Of a stretch of DNA of 64,000 nt, positions 36,617 to 45,587 are shown one piece after another. The stretch is from Streptomyces sp. DH24 (GTDB lineage: Bacteria > Actinomycetota > Actinomycetes > Streptomycetales > Streptomycetaceae). Positions within the stretch are counted from its first letter, which is position 1. Every line of letters starts with the position of its first letter. The notes beneath the pieces were generated by a model. That model was not told the DNA's origin, did not search any database, and saw only the letters and a program-made list of their open reading frames with translations. The position numbers were made by a program, and so were the translations under genes. The DNA is taken from NCBI RefSeq assembly GCF_029813775.1, contig NZ_JARVKW010000008.1, forward strand, positions 147,829 through 211,828. The letters are read 5' to 3'.

Positions 36617-39211
36617 TCAGCGCGACAGCACCTCCCGGCCGGCCGCCGCGGCGTCGCACGCCTGGGCGCGCAGGGCCCGCGCCAGGTCGTCCCGCGCCTC
36701 CAGCACCAGCCTGCGCAGCGCAGGCGCCGCGTCCTCGTAGGCCGCAAGCCACGCGTCCGTCGCCTCCAGCGTGCCCTCGGAGTCCTGGAGCGACGGGTAC
36801 AGGCCCCGCACCACGTCCATGCCGATCTGGATCGACCGCTGCGTCCACACCCGCTCGATCGCCGCGAAGTACTTCTCCGCGTACGGCGCGATCAGCTCGC
36901 GCTGCGAGGACTGCGCGAAGCCGGCGATGGTCGCCTCCACCAGGGCGTTGGACAGCGCGTCCGACTCCACGACCTGCGCCCACGCCTGCGCCTTCACCGC
37001 AGCCGACGGACGGGCCGCCAGACAGCGGACCTGGTGGCGCTTGCCGGACGCGGTGTCGTCCCGGGCCAGCTCCTCGCCCAGCACCCGCTCGTCCGCGGCG
37101 CCGTGCGCGGCCAGCGGCTCCAGGAACGCCCAGCGCAGCTCCTGGTCCACGTCCAGGCCGTCGATCTTCTCGGTGCCCGCCAGCAGGCCCCGCAGCAGCT
37201 CCAGGTCCGCCTCGTCGGACGCCACCGACGCGAAGAACCGCGCCCACGCCAGCTGCGGTTCGCCGCCCGGCTCCGCCGCCCGCAGCTCGCGCAGCGCGCC
37301 CTCGGCGAGCAGCCGGCCGCCCGTCTCCCGCCACTGCGGCGCCACGTAGTGCACCAGCGCCGAGTTCGCCCAGGCGTGCAGCATCTGCAGCACGCCGATG
37401 TCGGACTCCCGGCCCGCGAACCGCAGCACCAGGTCCGTGAACTCCCGCGCGGGCAGCAGCGCGTCCCGCGTCATGTTCCACAGCGCCGACCAGCACAGCG
37501 CGCGGGCCAGCGGGTCGGTGAGCGCGCCCAGGTGCTCCCGCAGCGTCGCCAGCGACGTCTCGTCGAAGCGGATCTTGCAGTACGTCAGGTCGTCGTCGTT
37601 GACCAGCACCAGCTCGGGAGCCTGCGCGCCGGCCAGCTCCGCCACGAGCGTGCGCGGGCCGTCCACGTCGGCCTCGGCGCGCGCGTACCGCTCCAGCGCG
37701 CCGTCGGCCGTGCGCCGGTACAGGCCCACCGCCACCCGGTGCGGCCGCAGCCGCGGATGCGACTCCGGGGCCTCCTGCACCACCGCCAGCTCGTCGATCC
37801 GGCCGTCGGCGTCCAGCAGCACCTGCGGGGTCAGCGAGTTGACGCCGGCCGTCTGCAGCCAGGATTGCGCCCACGCCGCCATGTCGCGCCCGCTGGTCTC
37901 CTCCAGCACCGCCAGCAGGTCGCCCAGGCGCGTGTTGCCGTAGGCGTGGCGCTTGAAGTAGCGCCGGGCGCCCTCCAGGAAGGCGTCCTGGCCGACGTAC
38001 GCCACGAGCTGCTTGAGCACCGAGGCGCCCTTGGCGTACGTGATGCCGTCGAAGTTCAGCTTGGCGTCCTGCAGGTCACGGATGTCGGCCGTGATGGGGT
38101 GCGTGGACGGCAACTGGTCGGCGCGGTACGCCCAGGCCTTGCGCCGGTTGGCGAACGTGATCCAGGCGTCCTCGAAGCGCGTCGCGCCGACGTTGGCGAA
38201 CGTGCCCATGAAGTCGGCGAAGGACTCCTTCAGCCACAGGTCGTCCCACCACTCCATGGTGACGAGGTCGCCGAACCACATGTGCGCCATCTCGTGCAGG
38301 ACGACGTTCGCCCGGCCCTCGTACGACGCCCGCGTGACCCTGCCGCGGAAGATGAACTCCTCCCGGAAGGTCACCAGCCCCGGGTTCTCCATCGCGCCGA
38401 GGTTGTACTCGGGCACGAACGCCTGGTCGTACTTGCCGAACGGGTAGGGGTAGTCGAAGTGCTCGTGGAAGAAGTCCAGGCCCTGCTTCGTCACCAGGAA
38501 CACGTCCTCGGCGTCGAAGTGCGGCGCCAGGCCCTTGCGGCACATCGCGCCGAGCGGGATCTCCAGCCGCGTGCCGTCCGGGAGCACCCGCTCGTAGGAG
38601 TCCGTCACGTAGTGGTACGGGCCCGCCACCACGCACGTGATGTACGTCGAGATCGGCTTGGTCTCCGCGAACCGCCAGACGCCGTCCGTGCGTTCGCCCG
38701 CGCCGTTGCTCCACACCGTCCAGCCCTCGGGCGCCCGCACCTCGAAGCGGAACGGGGCCTTGAGGTCGGGCTGCTCGAAGTTGGCGAAGACCCGGCGCGA
38801 GTCGGCCGGCTCGTACTGCGTGTACAGGTAGACCTCGCCGTCCTCCGGGTCGACGAAGCGGTGCAGGCCCTCACCGGTGCGGGAGTAGGCGCACTGGGCG
38901 TCGACCACCAGCTCGTTGTCGGCGGCCAGGTCCTCCAGCACGATGCGGGAGCCGTCGAACACCTCGCTCGGGTCGAGGTCGCGCCCGTTGAGCGACAGGG
39001 CGGTCACGCTCGGCGCGATCAGGTCGGCGAAGCTCGACGCGCCGGGCTCCGAGCAGCGGAAGCGGATCGTGGTGACCGAGCGGAAGGTGCGCGGCTCGCC
39101 GCCCCCCTCACCGACGGCGGAGCGCACGTCGAGGGACACGTCATACCCGTCGACGGACAGCAGGGCGGCCCGCTCCCGGGCCTCGTCGCGGGACAGATTC
39201 TCACCGGGCAC
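36617..39211 (-). CDS. pepN: second aminopeptidase N (M1 metallopeptidase)
   Basis: 864 residues, paralogous to the enzyme at 22008-24575. GAMEN occurs in YNLGAMENPGLVTFRE. The zinc site is His306-Glu307-Met-Ala-His310 with Glu329 in KESFADF. The C-terminal ERAP1-like helical region spans about 510-864. GTG 39211 (PGENLSRDEARERAALLSVDGYDV) is chosen because it aligns with the start of the paralogue and has GGGAG at suitable spacing. The active-site segments differ in detail (HEMAH versus HELAH, KESFAD versus NESFAT), which suggests different peptide preference. The symbol is shared with the first gene; which is the orthologue of other species' PepN is not decided. Confidence 0.92.
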   Translation of the reverse strand: MPGENLSRDEARERAALLSVDGYDVSLDVRSAVGEGGGEPRTFRSVTTIRFRCSEPGASSFADLIAPSVTALSLNGRDLDPSEVFDGSRIVLEDLAADNELVVDAQCAYSRTGEGLHRFVDPEDGEVYLYTQYEPADSRRVFANFEQPDLKAPFRFEVRAPEGWTVWSNGAGERTDGVWRFAETKPISTYITCVVAGPYHYVTDSYERVLPDGTRLEIPLGAMCRKGLAPHFDAEDVFLVTKQGLDFFHEHFDYPYPFGKYDQAFVPEYNLGAMENPGLVTFREEFIFRGRVTRASYEGRANVVLHEMAHMWFGDLVTMEWWDDLWLKESFADFMGTFANVGATRFEDAWITFANRRKAWAYRADQLPSTHPITADIRDLQDAKLNFDGITYAKGASVLKQLVAYVGQDAFLEGARRYFKRHAYGNTRLGDLLAVLEETSGRDMAAWAQSWLQTAGVNSLTPQVLLDADGRIDELAVVQEAPESHPRLRPHRVAVGLYRRTADGALERYARAEADVDGPRTLVAELAGAQAPELVLVNDDDLTYCKIRFDETSLATLREHLGALTDPLARALCWSALWNMTRDALLPAREFTDLVLRFAGRESDIGVLQMLHAWANSALVHYVAPQWRETGGRLLAEGALRELRAAEPGGEPQLAWARFFASVASDEADLELLRGLLAGTEKIDGLDVDQELRWAFLEPLAAHGAADERVLGEELARDDTASGKRHQVRCLAARPSAAVKAQAWAQVVESDALSNALVEATIAGFAQSSQRELIAPYAEKYFAAIERVWTQRSIQIGMDVVRGLYPSLQDSEGTLEATDAWLAAYEDAAPALRRLVLEARDDLARALRAQACDAAAAGREVLSR

Positions 39212-39349
39212 GGGCGGCACTCCCTCGGGGTGGTGTTTCAGGATGTGGACAGCACCGATCCTGCCATGCGCCCCTGACGCGCAGCAGCCGGGAATGCGCC
39301 GGGACGTCCTCGGCGTTGCGCGAGGAAAAGCCCCTTCCCGAGGAGAACC

Positions 39350-40000
39350 ATGTCCGAGACAGTCTCCGGCAAGACCCCCGTCGACTTCTGGTTCGATCCG
39401 CTGTGCCCCTGGGCCTGGATGACCTCCCGCTGGGTGCTGGAGGTGGAGAAGGTCCGCGACATCGAGGTCCGCTGGCATCTGATGAGCCTCGCCGTCCTCA
39501 ACGAGGACAAGCTGGACGAGCTGCCGCCGGACTACCGGGAGCTGCTGGAGACCAAGGCCTGGGGGCCGGTCCGCGTCGTCATCGCGGCCCAGGAGGAGCA
39601 CGGCGCCGAGGTGCTCGGCGACCTCTACACGGCGCTCGGCACCCGCTTCCACAACCGGGGCGAGGGCGCGGGCAAGGAGACGGTCGCCGCGGCGCTGAAG
39701 GACGTCGGCCTGCCCGAGTCCCTCCTGGACCACTGGGACGCCACGCCGTACGAGGCCCAGCTGCGCGCCTCTCACAAGGAGGGCATCGACAAGGTCGGCC
39801 AGGACGTCGGCACGCCCGTCATCGCCGTGCCCGGCGCCGACGGCGACCAGATCGCCTTCTTCGGGCCCGTCGTCACCCCGGCGCCCAAGGGCGAGGAGGC
39901 CGCCAAGCTCTGGGACGGCACCCTCATGGTCGCCTCCGTGCCCGGCTTCTACGAGATCAAGCGCACCCGCACCAAGGGCCCGGACTTCAGCAACCTCTGA
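39350..40000 (+). CDS. DsbA-fold mycothiol-dependent oxidoreductase (Rv2466c-like)
   Basis: A 216-residue thioredoxin-superfamily protein of the DsbA/FrnE type with a helical insertion. The active-site loop is FDPLCPWAWMTSRW (about residues 14-27), followed by EVEKVRDIEVRWHLMSLAVLNEDK; cis-Pro is in GTPVIAVPG. This closely resembles the mycothiol-dependent nitroreductase Rv2466c of mycobacteria. There the motif is CPWC as I recall; here it is CPWA, so only one active-site Cys is present. A monothiol, mycothiol-linked mechanism is inferred. ATG is preceded by AGGAG. It is divergent from the aminopeptidase gene. Confidence 0.85.
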   Translation: MSETVSGKTPVDFWFDPLCPWAWMTSRWVLEVEKVRDIEVRWHLMSLAVLNEDKLDELPPDYRELLETKAWGPVRVVIAAQEEHGAEVLGDLYTALGTRFHNRGEGAGKETVAAALKDVGLPESLLDHWDATPYEAQLRASHKEGIDKVGQDVGTPVIAVPGADGDQIAFFGPVVTPAPKGEEAAKLWDGTLMVASVPGFYEIKRTRTKGPDFSNL

Positions 40001-40007
40001 CCGGCGC

Positions 40008-41087
40008 TCACTCCCGGGCGAGGTGTGCCAGGTCCGGGAAGTCCGTCACCACCGCGTCCACTCCCAGGCCGTAGTGCAGGGCGTACTCGGCGAACGCGTC
40101 CCCGAACTCGTTCGCCGAGCTGCCCCGGCGGAAGTCCGCCGGCAGGAACTGGTTCTCGGCGCGGAAGGTGTAGGCGCCGACGCTGAGCCCCGCCGCGTGG
40201 GCGTCGGACAGCAGCGGTGTGGGGGAGCCCAGCCTGCCGTCCGCGCCCACCGGCACGATCGACGACTTGTCCGGCCCGATCCAGTCCGCGTACGCGGCGA
40301 TCCGCGCCAGCCCGGCGGGCGTCATCATGTCCCGGTACGTCGTCGGATCACCGGAGGAGACCAGGTCGTAGGGGCCGCCCGTGGTGCCGAGCGCCTGCCA
40401 CAGCGGCACTCCCAGGCGCTCCTCGGCGATCCGTCGCAGGCTCGTCGGTTCGAAGGACTGCACGACGCACTCGCGGGCGCCGAGCCGGTTGCGGCGGATC
40501 ACCCGCGCCAGCTCCGGCTCCAGCGGCAGCCCGAGGGAGCGGAAGTACGTCGGGTGCTTGGTCTCCGGGAAGACGGCGACCGTCCGCCCGTGCGCGCGGG
40601 ACAGCCGCCGCGCCAGGTCCACGACCTCCTGGAAGGTCAGCACCTCCTCGCGGCCGTCGAGGACGGTGTTGCGGTTGCGGACCAGCGGCAGGCGCTCCAC
40701 CGCGCGCAGCGTCTTCAGCTCCGCCAGCGTGAAGTCCTCGGTGAACCAGCCGGTCACCGACCGCCCGTCCACCGTCTTCGTGGTGCGGCGGCCGGCGAAC
40801 TCCGGGTGCCGGGCCACGTCCGTGGTCCCCGATATCTCGTTCTCGTGCCGGACCACCAGCACATGGTCCTTGGTCGGCACCAGATCCGGTTCGATCCAGT
40901 CCGCGCCGGTCTGCACGGCGTACGTGTACGAGACGGCCGTGTGTTCCGGGCGCCAGCCGGCCGCGCCGCGGTGACCGACGACCAGCGGTCCGCGCCGGGC
41001 CGCCGCGCCGGCTCTCGCGGGCGCGGCCACGGCCGCCGTGCCCGCGCCGGCCGCCGCCAGCAGCAGGGATCTCCGTCCGAGGTGCAT
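40008..41087 (-). CDS. secreted glycerophosphodiester phosphodiesterase
   Basis: A 359-residue GDPD. The Tat/Sec signal (RRSLLLAAAGAGTAAVAAPARA) is at about 5-26. The TIM-barrel catalytic motifs are VVGHRGAAGWRPEHT (HRG...E at about 37-50) and DWIEPDLVPTKDHVLVVRHE (E, D and H of the metal/phosphate site). VFPETKHP supplies the later Glu/Lys. It hydrolyses glycerophosphodiesters outside the cell, releasing glycerol 3-phosphate. ATG is preceded by GGGAG. It lies 71 bp downstream of the sugar-kinase operon on the same strand, so it may be co-transcribed. Confidence 0.9.
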   Translation of the reverse strand: MHLGRRSLLLAAAGAGTAAVAAPARAGAAARRGPLVVGHRGAAGWRPEHTAVSYTYAVQTGADWIEPDLVPTKDHVLVVRHENEISGTTDVARHPEFAGRRTTKTVDGRSVTGWFTEDFTLAELKTLRAVERLPLVRNRNTVLDGREEVLTFQEVVDLARRLSRAHGRTVAVFPETKHPTYFRSLGLPLEPELARVIRRNRLGARECVVQSFEPTSLRRIAEERLGVPLWQALGTTGGPYDLVSSGDPTTYRDMMTPAGLARIAAYADWIGPDKSSIVPVGADGRLGSPTPLLSDAHAAGLSVGAYTFRAENQFLPADFRRGSSANEFGDAFAEYALHYGLGVDAVVTDFPDLAHLARE

Positions 41088-41158
41088 GCGACTCCCTTTC
41101 GTCGTCGGGGTGCGGGGACACGCGCGCCGGGGCGTCCGGTCGCGCGCCGGTGGCGTGC

Positions 41159-42583
41159 TCAGTCGCGCGCCCGCTCGCGCGCCAGCGCCAGCCGGGCCAG
41201 GTGGTCCTCGTAGCCCTTCGCGTAGGACGCCGCCCGGTCCGGGTCCGGCTCCACGACCTCCGTCGGCCGCGTCCACGCCGCCGTGTCCAGCGCGACCCCG
41301 TACCGCTCGGCCGCCGCGAGCACCGCGCCCCGGGCGCCCACCTCGCCCTCGACCACCGACAGCGGCCGGCCCAGGACGTCGGCGAGCAGCCGCATCCAGG
41401 CGGGGCTGCGGGTGCCGCCGCCGCACACCGCGAGGGAGCCCGTCAGACCGGCGGCCTCCAGACAGTGCCGGGCGGCGTACGCGATGCCCTCGCAGGTGGC
41501 GCGCACCAGGTCGGCCCCGGTGGTCTCCAGGCAGACGCCGGTGAGTTCGGCGCGCAGGCCCGGCGCCACGAACGGGGCGCGCTCGCCGGACGGCGCGAAG
41601 TACGGCAGGACCCGCACGCCGTGCGCGCCGGGCGGGGTGGCGGCCAGCAGCCCGTCCACGTCCTCGTGGCGCACGCCGGTGGTGGACAGCACCCAGTCAA
41701 GGGCGGCCGTGCCGACCATCGCGGGCATCGCGCGCAGCCAGTGGCCCGGCCGGTCGGTGGAGATGTACAGCCCGGCCGGTTCCCCGCTCGTGTCGAGGTC
41801 GGTCGTCGCGACGAGGCTGGCCAGGCAGGTGCCGACGATCAGCAGCCCGTCCCCGGCGGCGCTCACCCCGGCGCCCAGCGCGCTCGCCGGCAGGTCGTAC
41901 GGGCCGTTCGCGAGCCGCGTCCCGGCCGGCAGGCCCTCGCCGCGCGTCCCGGCCGTCGCGACGGGATCGCTGACCGGCGCGAGCAGCCGCCGCCGGTGGG
42001 TCAGGCCCAGCAGCTCCACGACCCGGTTGTCGTACGTCCGGGTGCGCGGGTCAAGGAACGGCATCGACGCGTCGGACACGTCCGTCGCCGCGGGCGCCCC
42101 CGTCAGCCGTCGGAACACCATGTCCTTGCAGTACAGGGCCGTCGCGGCGGCGTCCAGCGACGCCGGTTCGTGACTGTCGAGCCAGGCCAGCAGCGGCCCC
42201 GGGCAGCCCGGGAACATGGCGCTGCCGGTGCGCCGGAACACCGCCTCGAACGTCCCGTCGGCCAGCCACCGGTCGACCAGCTGGTGCGCCCGCCCGTCCA
42301 TCCAGGACGCCGCCGGGCGCACCGGCCGGCCCGCCGCGTCCACCAGCCACACCCCGTCGCCCTGCCCGGTCAGCCCGGCCAGCTCCACCGGCTCCGGGAC
42401 GGCCGCGGTCAGCGCGCCGAGCACGGCGACGACCGCCGCGTACACCTCCTCCATGTCCTGCTCGACGAAGCCGCCGCGCAGGGTCAGGGCCAGCGGCCGT
42501 GCCTCGACGGCGAGTTCGCGGCCCGTGCCGTCGAACGCGGCGGCCTTCACCATGGACGTGCCCACATCGATCCCGACGTACAT
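41159..42583 (-). CDS. FGGY-family carbohydrate/polyol kinase
   Basis: A 474-residue kinase. ATG 42583 (MYVGIDVGTSMVK) with GAGGAGG upstream is preferred over the frame start eight codons earlier. The N-terminal domain has VGIDVGTSMVKAAAFD and AGLTGQGDGVWLVD; the C-terminal domain has GTAALDWVLSTTGV and SLAVCGGGTRSPAWMRLLADVLG. TGQGDG-x-WLVD recalls erythritol and L-xylulose kinases rather than glycerol or D-xylulose kinases, so the substrate is probably a polyol or ketose. It is in the same operon as the ABC importer, DeoR regulator and 2-hydroxyacid dehydrogenase. Confidence 0.85.
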   Translation of the reverse strand: MYVGIDVGTSMVKAAAFDGTGRELAVEARPLALTLRGGFVEQDMEEVYAAVVAVLGALTAAVPEPVELAGLTGQGDGVWLVDAAGRPVRPAASWMDGRAHQLVDRWLADGTFEAVFRRTGSAMFPGCPGPLLAWLDSHEPASLDAAATALYCKDMVFRRLTGAPAATDVSDASMPFLDPRTRTYDNRVVELLGLTHRRRLLAPVSDPVATAGTRGEGLPAGTRLANGPYDLPASALGAGVSAAGDGLLIVGTCLASLVATTDLDTSGEPAGLYISTDRPGHWLRAMPAMVGTAALDWVLSTTGVRHEDVDGLLAATPPGAHGVRVLPYFAPSGERAPFVAPGLRAELTGVCLETTGADLVRATCEGIAYAARHCLEAAGLTGSLAVCGGGTRSPAWMRLLADVLGRPLSVVEGEVGARGAVLAAAERYGVALDTAAWTRPTEVVEPDPDRAASYAKGYEDHLARLALARERARD

Positions 42584-42662
42584 GCCGCCCTCCTCAGGGC
42601 TCGTCAAGGCTGGGGAAGGCTTCGGCGGGGGCTCCCCCGGGGCCGCGCGAAGCCTTCGGCTC

Positions 42663-43700
42663 TCAGGTCAGGCAGTGCGCAAGCGGCTCCCCGCGCAGCC
42701 AGCGCCCAACCTCCGCCGCGGCGATCCGCGCCGCCTTCTCCGCCACCGCGCGCGACGCGCCGCCCAGGTGCGGGGTGAGCACGACCCGGTCGGCGAACCC
42801 GGACAGCCGCGAGCCCGGCGGCAGCGGCTCCCGCTCGTAGGTGTCCAGCGCCGCCGCCGACAGCTGACCGCTCTCCAGCGCGTCGCACAGCGCGGCCTCG
42901 TCCAGCAGCGGACCGCGCGCCACGTTCACCAGCACCGCGCCGCGCGGCAGCAGGGCCAGTTCGCGGGCGCCGATCAGCCCCCGGGTCCCGGCCGTCAGCC
43001 GGGCGTGCAGGGTGACGACGCGGGAGCGGCGCAGCAGCTCGTCGAGGGAGGACACCCGCAGCCCGTGGATCTCGCCGCGCACATACGGGTCGTACACCAT
43101 CACCCGCGCCCCGAACGCGCACAGCGCCCGCGCGACCCGGCTGCCCACCGCCCCGTATCCGACCAGCCCGACCGGCAGGTCCTCCAGCTCAAGACCGCTG
43201 TGCTCGTACGTGTAGTAGGCGGCGCCCTCCCAACTGCCCTGCCGGGCCAGCAGGTCGTGGGCCTGCGGGATGCGGCGCAGCGCGGCCAGCAGCAGGCCGA
43301 CGGTGAACTCGGCGGTCGCGGCGGCGTTCCGGCCGGGCGCGTAACACACCCGCACGTCACGGGACGTGGCCGCGTCCAGGTTCACGTTCACCGGGCCGCC
43401 CCGGCACACCACCACGAGCCGCAGTCCGGGGCGGGCCGCCAGGACGCGTTCGGTGACCGGGCCCATCTGCGTGACCAGCACCCGGGCACCGGCCAGCGCC
43501 TCGATCAGCTCGTCCTCCGCGTCGCTCGCCTCGGTCACCTCGGCCACCGGCCCGAACGGCTCCAGCGGCCAGCCCAGCATCAACTCCCGCACCTCGACCG
43601 GTGTTTCACCTGCCTCGGTCCGGACCGCCCGCTCGATGAGGCCGGGCAGCACGAAATGGTCACCGGCGGCCACGACGCGCACGCTGTCTTCCCGGGTCAT
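42663..43700 (-). CDS. D-2-hydroxyacid dehydrogenase (NAD-binding)
   Basis: A 345-residue D-isomer-specific 2-hydroxyacid dehydrogenase. The substrate domain is at about 1-120 and 315-345. The Rossmann NAD loop GLVGYGAVGSRVARAL is at about 178-193. Catalytic Arg is in VVCRGGPVNVNLD and the conserved VNVARGPLLDE. Acidic Glu and catalytic His are in LTPHLGGASRAVAEKAA. It is similar to phosphoglycerate and related phospho-hydroxyacid dehydrogenases, without the ACT domain. Its start overlaps the upstream ATPase stop by four bases. It may oxidise a hydroxyacid derived from the imported sugar. Confidence 0.87.
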   Translation of the reverse strand: MTREDSVRVVAAGDHFVLPGLIERAVRTEAGETPVEVRELMLGWPLEPFGPVAEVTEASDAEDELIEALAGARVLVTQMGPVTERVLAARPGLRLVVVCRGGPVNVNLDAATSRDVRVCYAPGRNAAATAEFTVGLLLAALRRIPQAHDLLARQGSWEGAAYYTYEHSGLELEDLPVGLVGYGAVGSRVARALCAFGARVMVYDPYVRGEIHGLRVSSLDELLRRSRVVTLHARLTAGTRGLIGARELALLPRGAVLVNVARGPLLDEAALCDALESGQLSAAALDTYEREPLPPGSRLSGFADRVVLTPHLGGASRAVAEKAARIAAAEVGRWLRGEPLAHCLT

Positions 43701-44782
43701 CGCAGGGCCTCTCCCGTCTCGGCGTCGAACACATGGATGAGCCGGGCGTCGGCGGCGACCCGGACCCGCTCGTCGTGCGCGAGCCGTGCCTCCGGGCCGG
43801 TGAGCACGACCAGCGGCCGCTCCACACCGGCGAGGGCGAGGGTCGCGATACCCGCCTCCAGCAGCGGCTCGTGCGCCACCACCCGGGCGTCCAGCCCGTC
43901 CGGCGCGAGCCGCAGGTCCTCCGGGCGCACCCCGACGACCACCTCGCGGCCCGCCGCCACCGGCACCGGCAGCGCGAGCCGCCCCGTGTCCGACAGCCGG
44001 GCGTGCCCGTCGCCGGTCGCGACGCCGGGCAGCAGGTTGATCGCCGGTTCGCCGACGAAGTCCGCCACGAACACGTTGGCCGGGCTGTCGTAGATCTCGT
44101 ACGGCGTGCCGAGTTGCTGGATGACGCCGTCCTTCATCACGGCGATCCGGTCGGCCAGCGACAGGGCCTCCTCCTGGTCGTGGGTGACCAGGATGGTCGT
44201 GTGGCCCAGTTCGCGCTGGATGCGCTTGAGTTCGCGGCGCGTGGTGTCGCGCTGGGCGGCGTCCAGGTGGGACAGCGGCTCGTCCAGCAGCAGCACGTCC
44301 GGCTCCCTGATCAGGGCGCGGGCCAGCGACACGCGCTGCTTCTGCCCGCTGGACAGCCCCGCCGGGCGGGCGTCGAGGAGTCCGGTCAGGCCGACCCGCT
44401 CGGCGATGCCGGCGACCCGGCGCCCGATGTCGTCCCCGGAGCCCCGGTCCGTGCGGCGCCGCGCCCGCAGCCCGAACGCCAGGTTCTCCGCGACCGTCAG
44501 CGGCGGGTACAGCGCGTAGTTCTCGAACGCGACCCCGATGTTCCGCCGCTGCGCCGGCCGCCCCGCCACCGAAGCGCCGCCGACCAGGATGTCCCCGCCG
44601 GTGACCTCCTCCAGGCCGGCGATCATCCGCAGCGTGGTGGACTTGCCGCAGCCCGACGGGCCGAGCAGCCCGAGCAGTTCCCCGGACGCCAGGCTCAGGT
44701 CGATGCCGCGCACGGCGTCCACCGGGGGCCGCCCGCGCGACCGGTACGTCTTGCGCAGCTCACGTAACTCCAGCGCGGTCAT
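43697..44782 (-). CDS. sugar ABC transporter ATPase, first (MalK/UgpC type)
   Basis: A 361-residue ATPase. Walker A is GPSGCGKST (about residue 40), the Q-loop lies in VAFENYALYPPLTV, the signature is LSSGQKQRVSLARAL, Walker B is VLLLDEPLSHLD and the switch His is in ILVTHDQEEAL. A C-terminal TOBE/OB regulatory domain spans about 240-355 (VVVGVRPEDLRL). It overlaps the DeoR gene by 23 bp. It pairs with a second, different ATPase in the same operon (45584-46669), so the importer may use a heterodimeric nucleotide-binding pair. Confidence 0.92.
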   Translation of the reverse strand: MTALELRELRKTYRSRGRPPVDAVRGIDLSLASGELLGLLGPSGCGKSTTLRMIAGLEEVTGGDILVGGASVAGRPAQRRNIGVAFENYALYPPLTVAENLAFGLRARRRTDRGSGDDIGRRVAGIAERVGLTGLLDARPAGLSSGQKQRVSLARALIREPDVLLLDEPLSHLDAAQRDTTRRELKRIQRELGHTTILVTHDQEEALSLADRIAVMKDGVIQQLGTPYEIYDSPANVFVADFVGEPAINLLPGVATGDGHARLSDTGRLALPVPVAAGREVVVGVRPEDLRLAPDGLDARVVAHEPLLEAGIATLALAGVERPLVVLTGPEARLAHDERVRVAADARLIHVFDAETGEALR

Positions 44783-45587
44783 CGCCCTCCTTCGTCGCGC
44801 ACACCTCGTAACGGACGTTGTGCTCGTCCAGGTCGCGCAGCGCCTGCGGCGAGGCGCCCGCGTCCACGAGCACCAGGTCGAAGCGGGACAGCGGCACCAC
44901 CCGGTGCAGGGCGACCCGGCCGAGCTTGGTGTGGTCCAGCAGCAGGACGTTGCGGGCGGCCGAGTCGAGCATCGCCCGCTTCACGGACACGATGTGCTGC
45001 TCCTGGTGGTAGGCGTAGCCCCGGTGCACGGCCGACGTGGAGGCGAAACAGACGTCCACCCGCAGCTGCTCCACGGCCTCCACGCAGGACACCCCGAGGA
45101 AGGACGAGTGCAGCGGATCGTAGTCGCCGCCGAGCGCCATCAGATGGATGCCGCGCTGCTGCGACAGCAGATTGATCGCCTCCAGGAAGTTGGTGACGAC
45201 CGTCAGCGGCGTGACCTCGCCGTGCCGGAGCGTGCGGGCTATCTCCAGCGTGGACGTGGAGTCGTCCAGCAGGATCGCCATGCCGGGCTCGATCATCCGC
45301 ACGGCGTGCTCGGCGACGGCGGCCTTCTCGGCCCGCATGGTCTTCAGCCGGTACTGCACGTTCGACTCGAACACCCCGGAGGGCTGTGCGGTCACGCCGC
45401 CGCGGAACTTCCGCACGATGCCCTGCCGTTCCAGCTCGTCCAGGTCCCGGTGGATGGTCATCAGGCTCACCCCGAAGCGCTCGGCGAGATCGGCCGCGGT
45501 GGCCGTGCCGTCGGCCAGCACGAGCTCCGCCATGGCGGCCTGCCGGGCGGCCGGCCCCTGCTGTGCACTGTGGTTGCTGCTGCTCAT
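44760..45587 (-). CDS. DeoR-family transcriptional repressor
   Basis: A 275-residue sugar-phosphate-responsive regulator. The N-terminal HTH is at about 15-65 (TAADLAERFGVSLMTIHRDLDELERQGIVRKFRGG). The C-terminal ribose-phosphate-isomerase-like effector domain spans about 85-260 (MAILLDDSTSTLEIARTL, VVTNFLEAINLL, LLLDHTKLGRVALHRV). It lies between the two ATPase genes, overlapping one by four bases and the other by 23. It probably controls the whole locus through the palindrome at 49847-49873. Confidence 0.92.
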   Translation of the reverse strand: MSSSNHSAQQGPAARQAAMAELVLADGTATAADLAERFGVSLMTIHRDLDELERQGIVRKFRGGVTAQPSGVFESNVQYRLKTMRAEKAAVAEHAVRMIEPGMAILLDDSTSTLEIARTLRHGEVTPLTVVTNFLEAINLLSQQRGIHLMALGGDYDPLHSSFLGVSCVEAVEQLRVDVCFASTSAVHRGYAYHQEQHIVSVKRAMLDSAARNVLLLDHTKLGRVALHRVVPLSRFDLVLVDAGASPQALRDLDEHNVRYEVCATKEGDDRAGVT

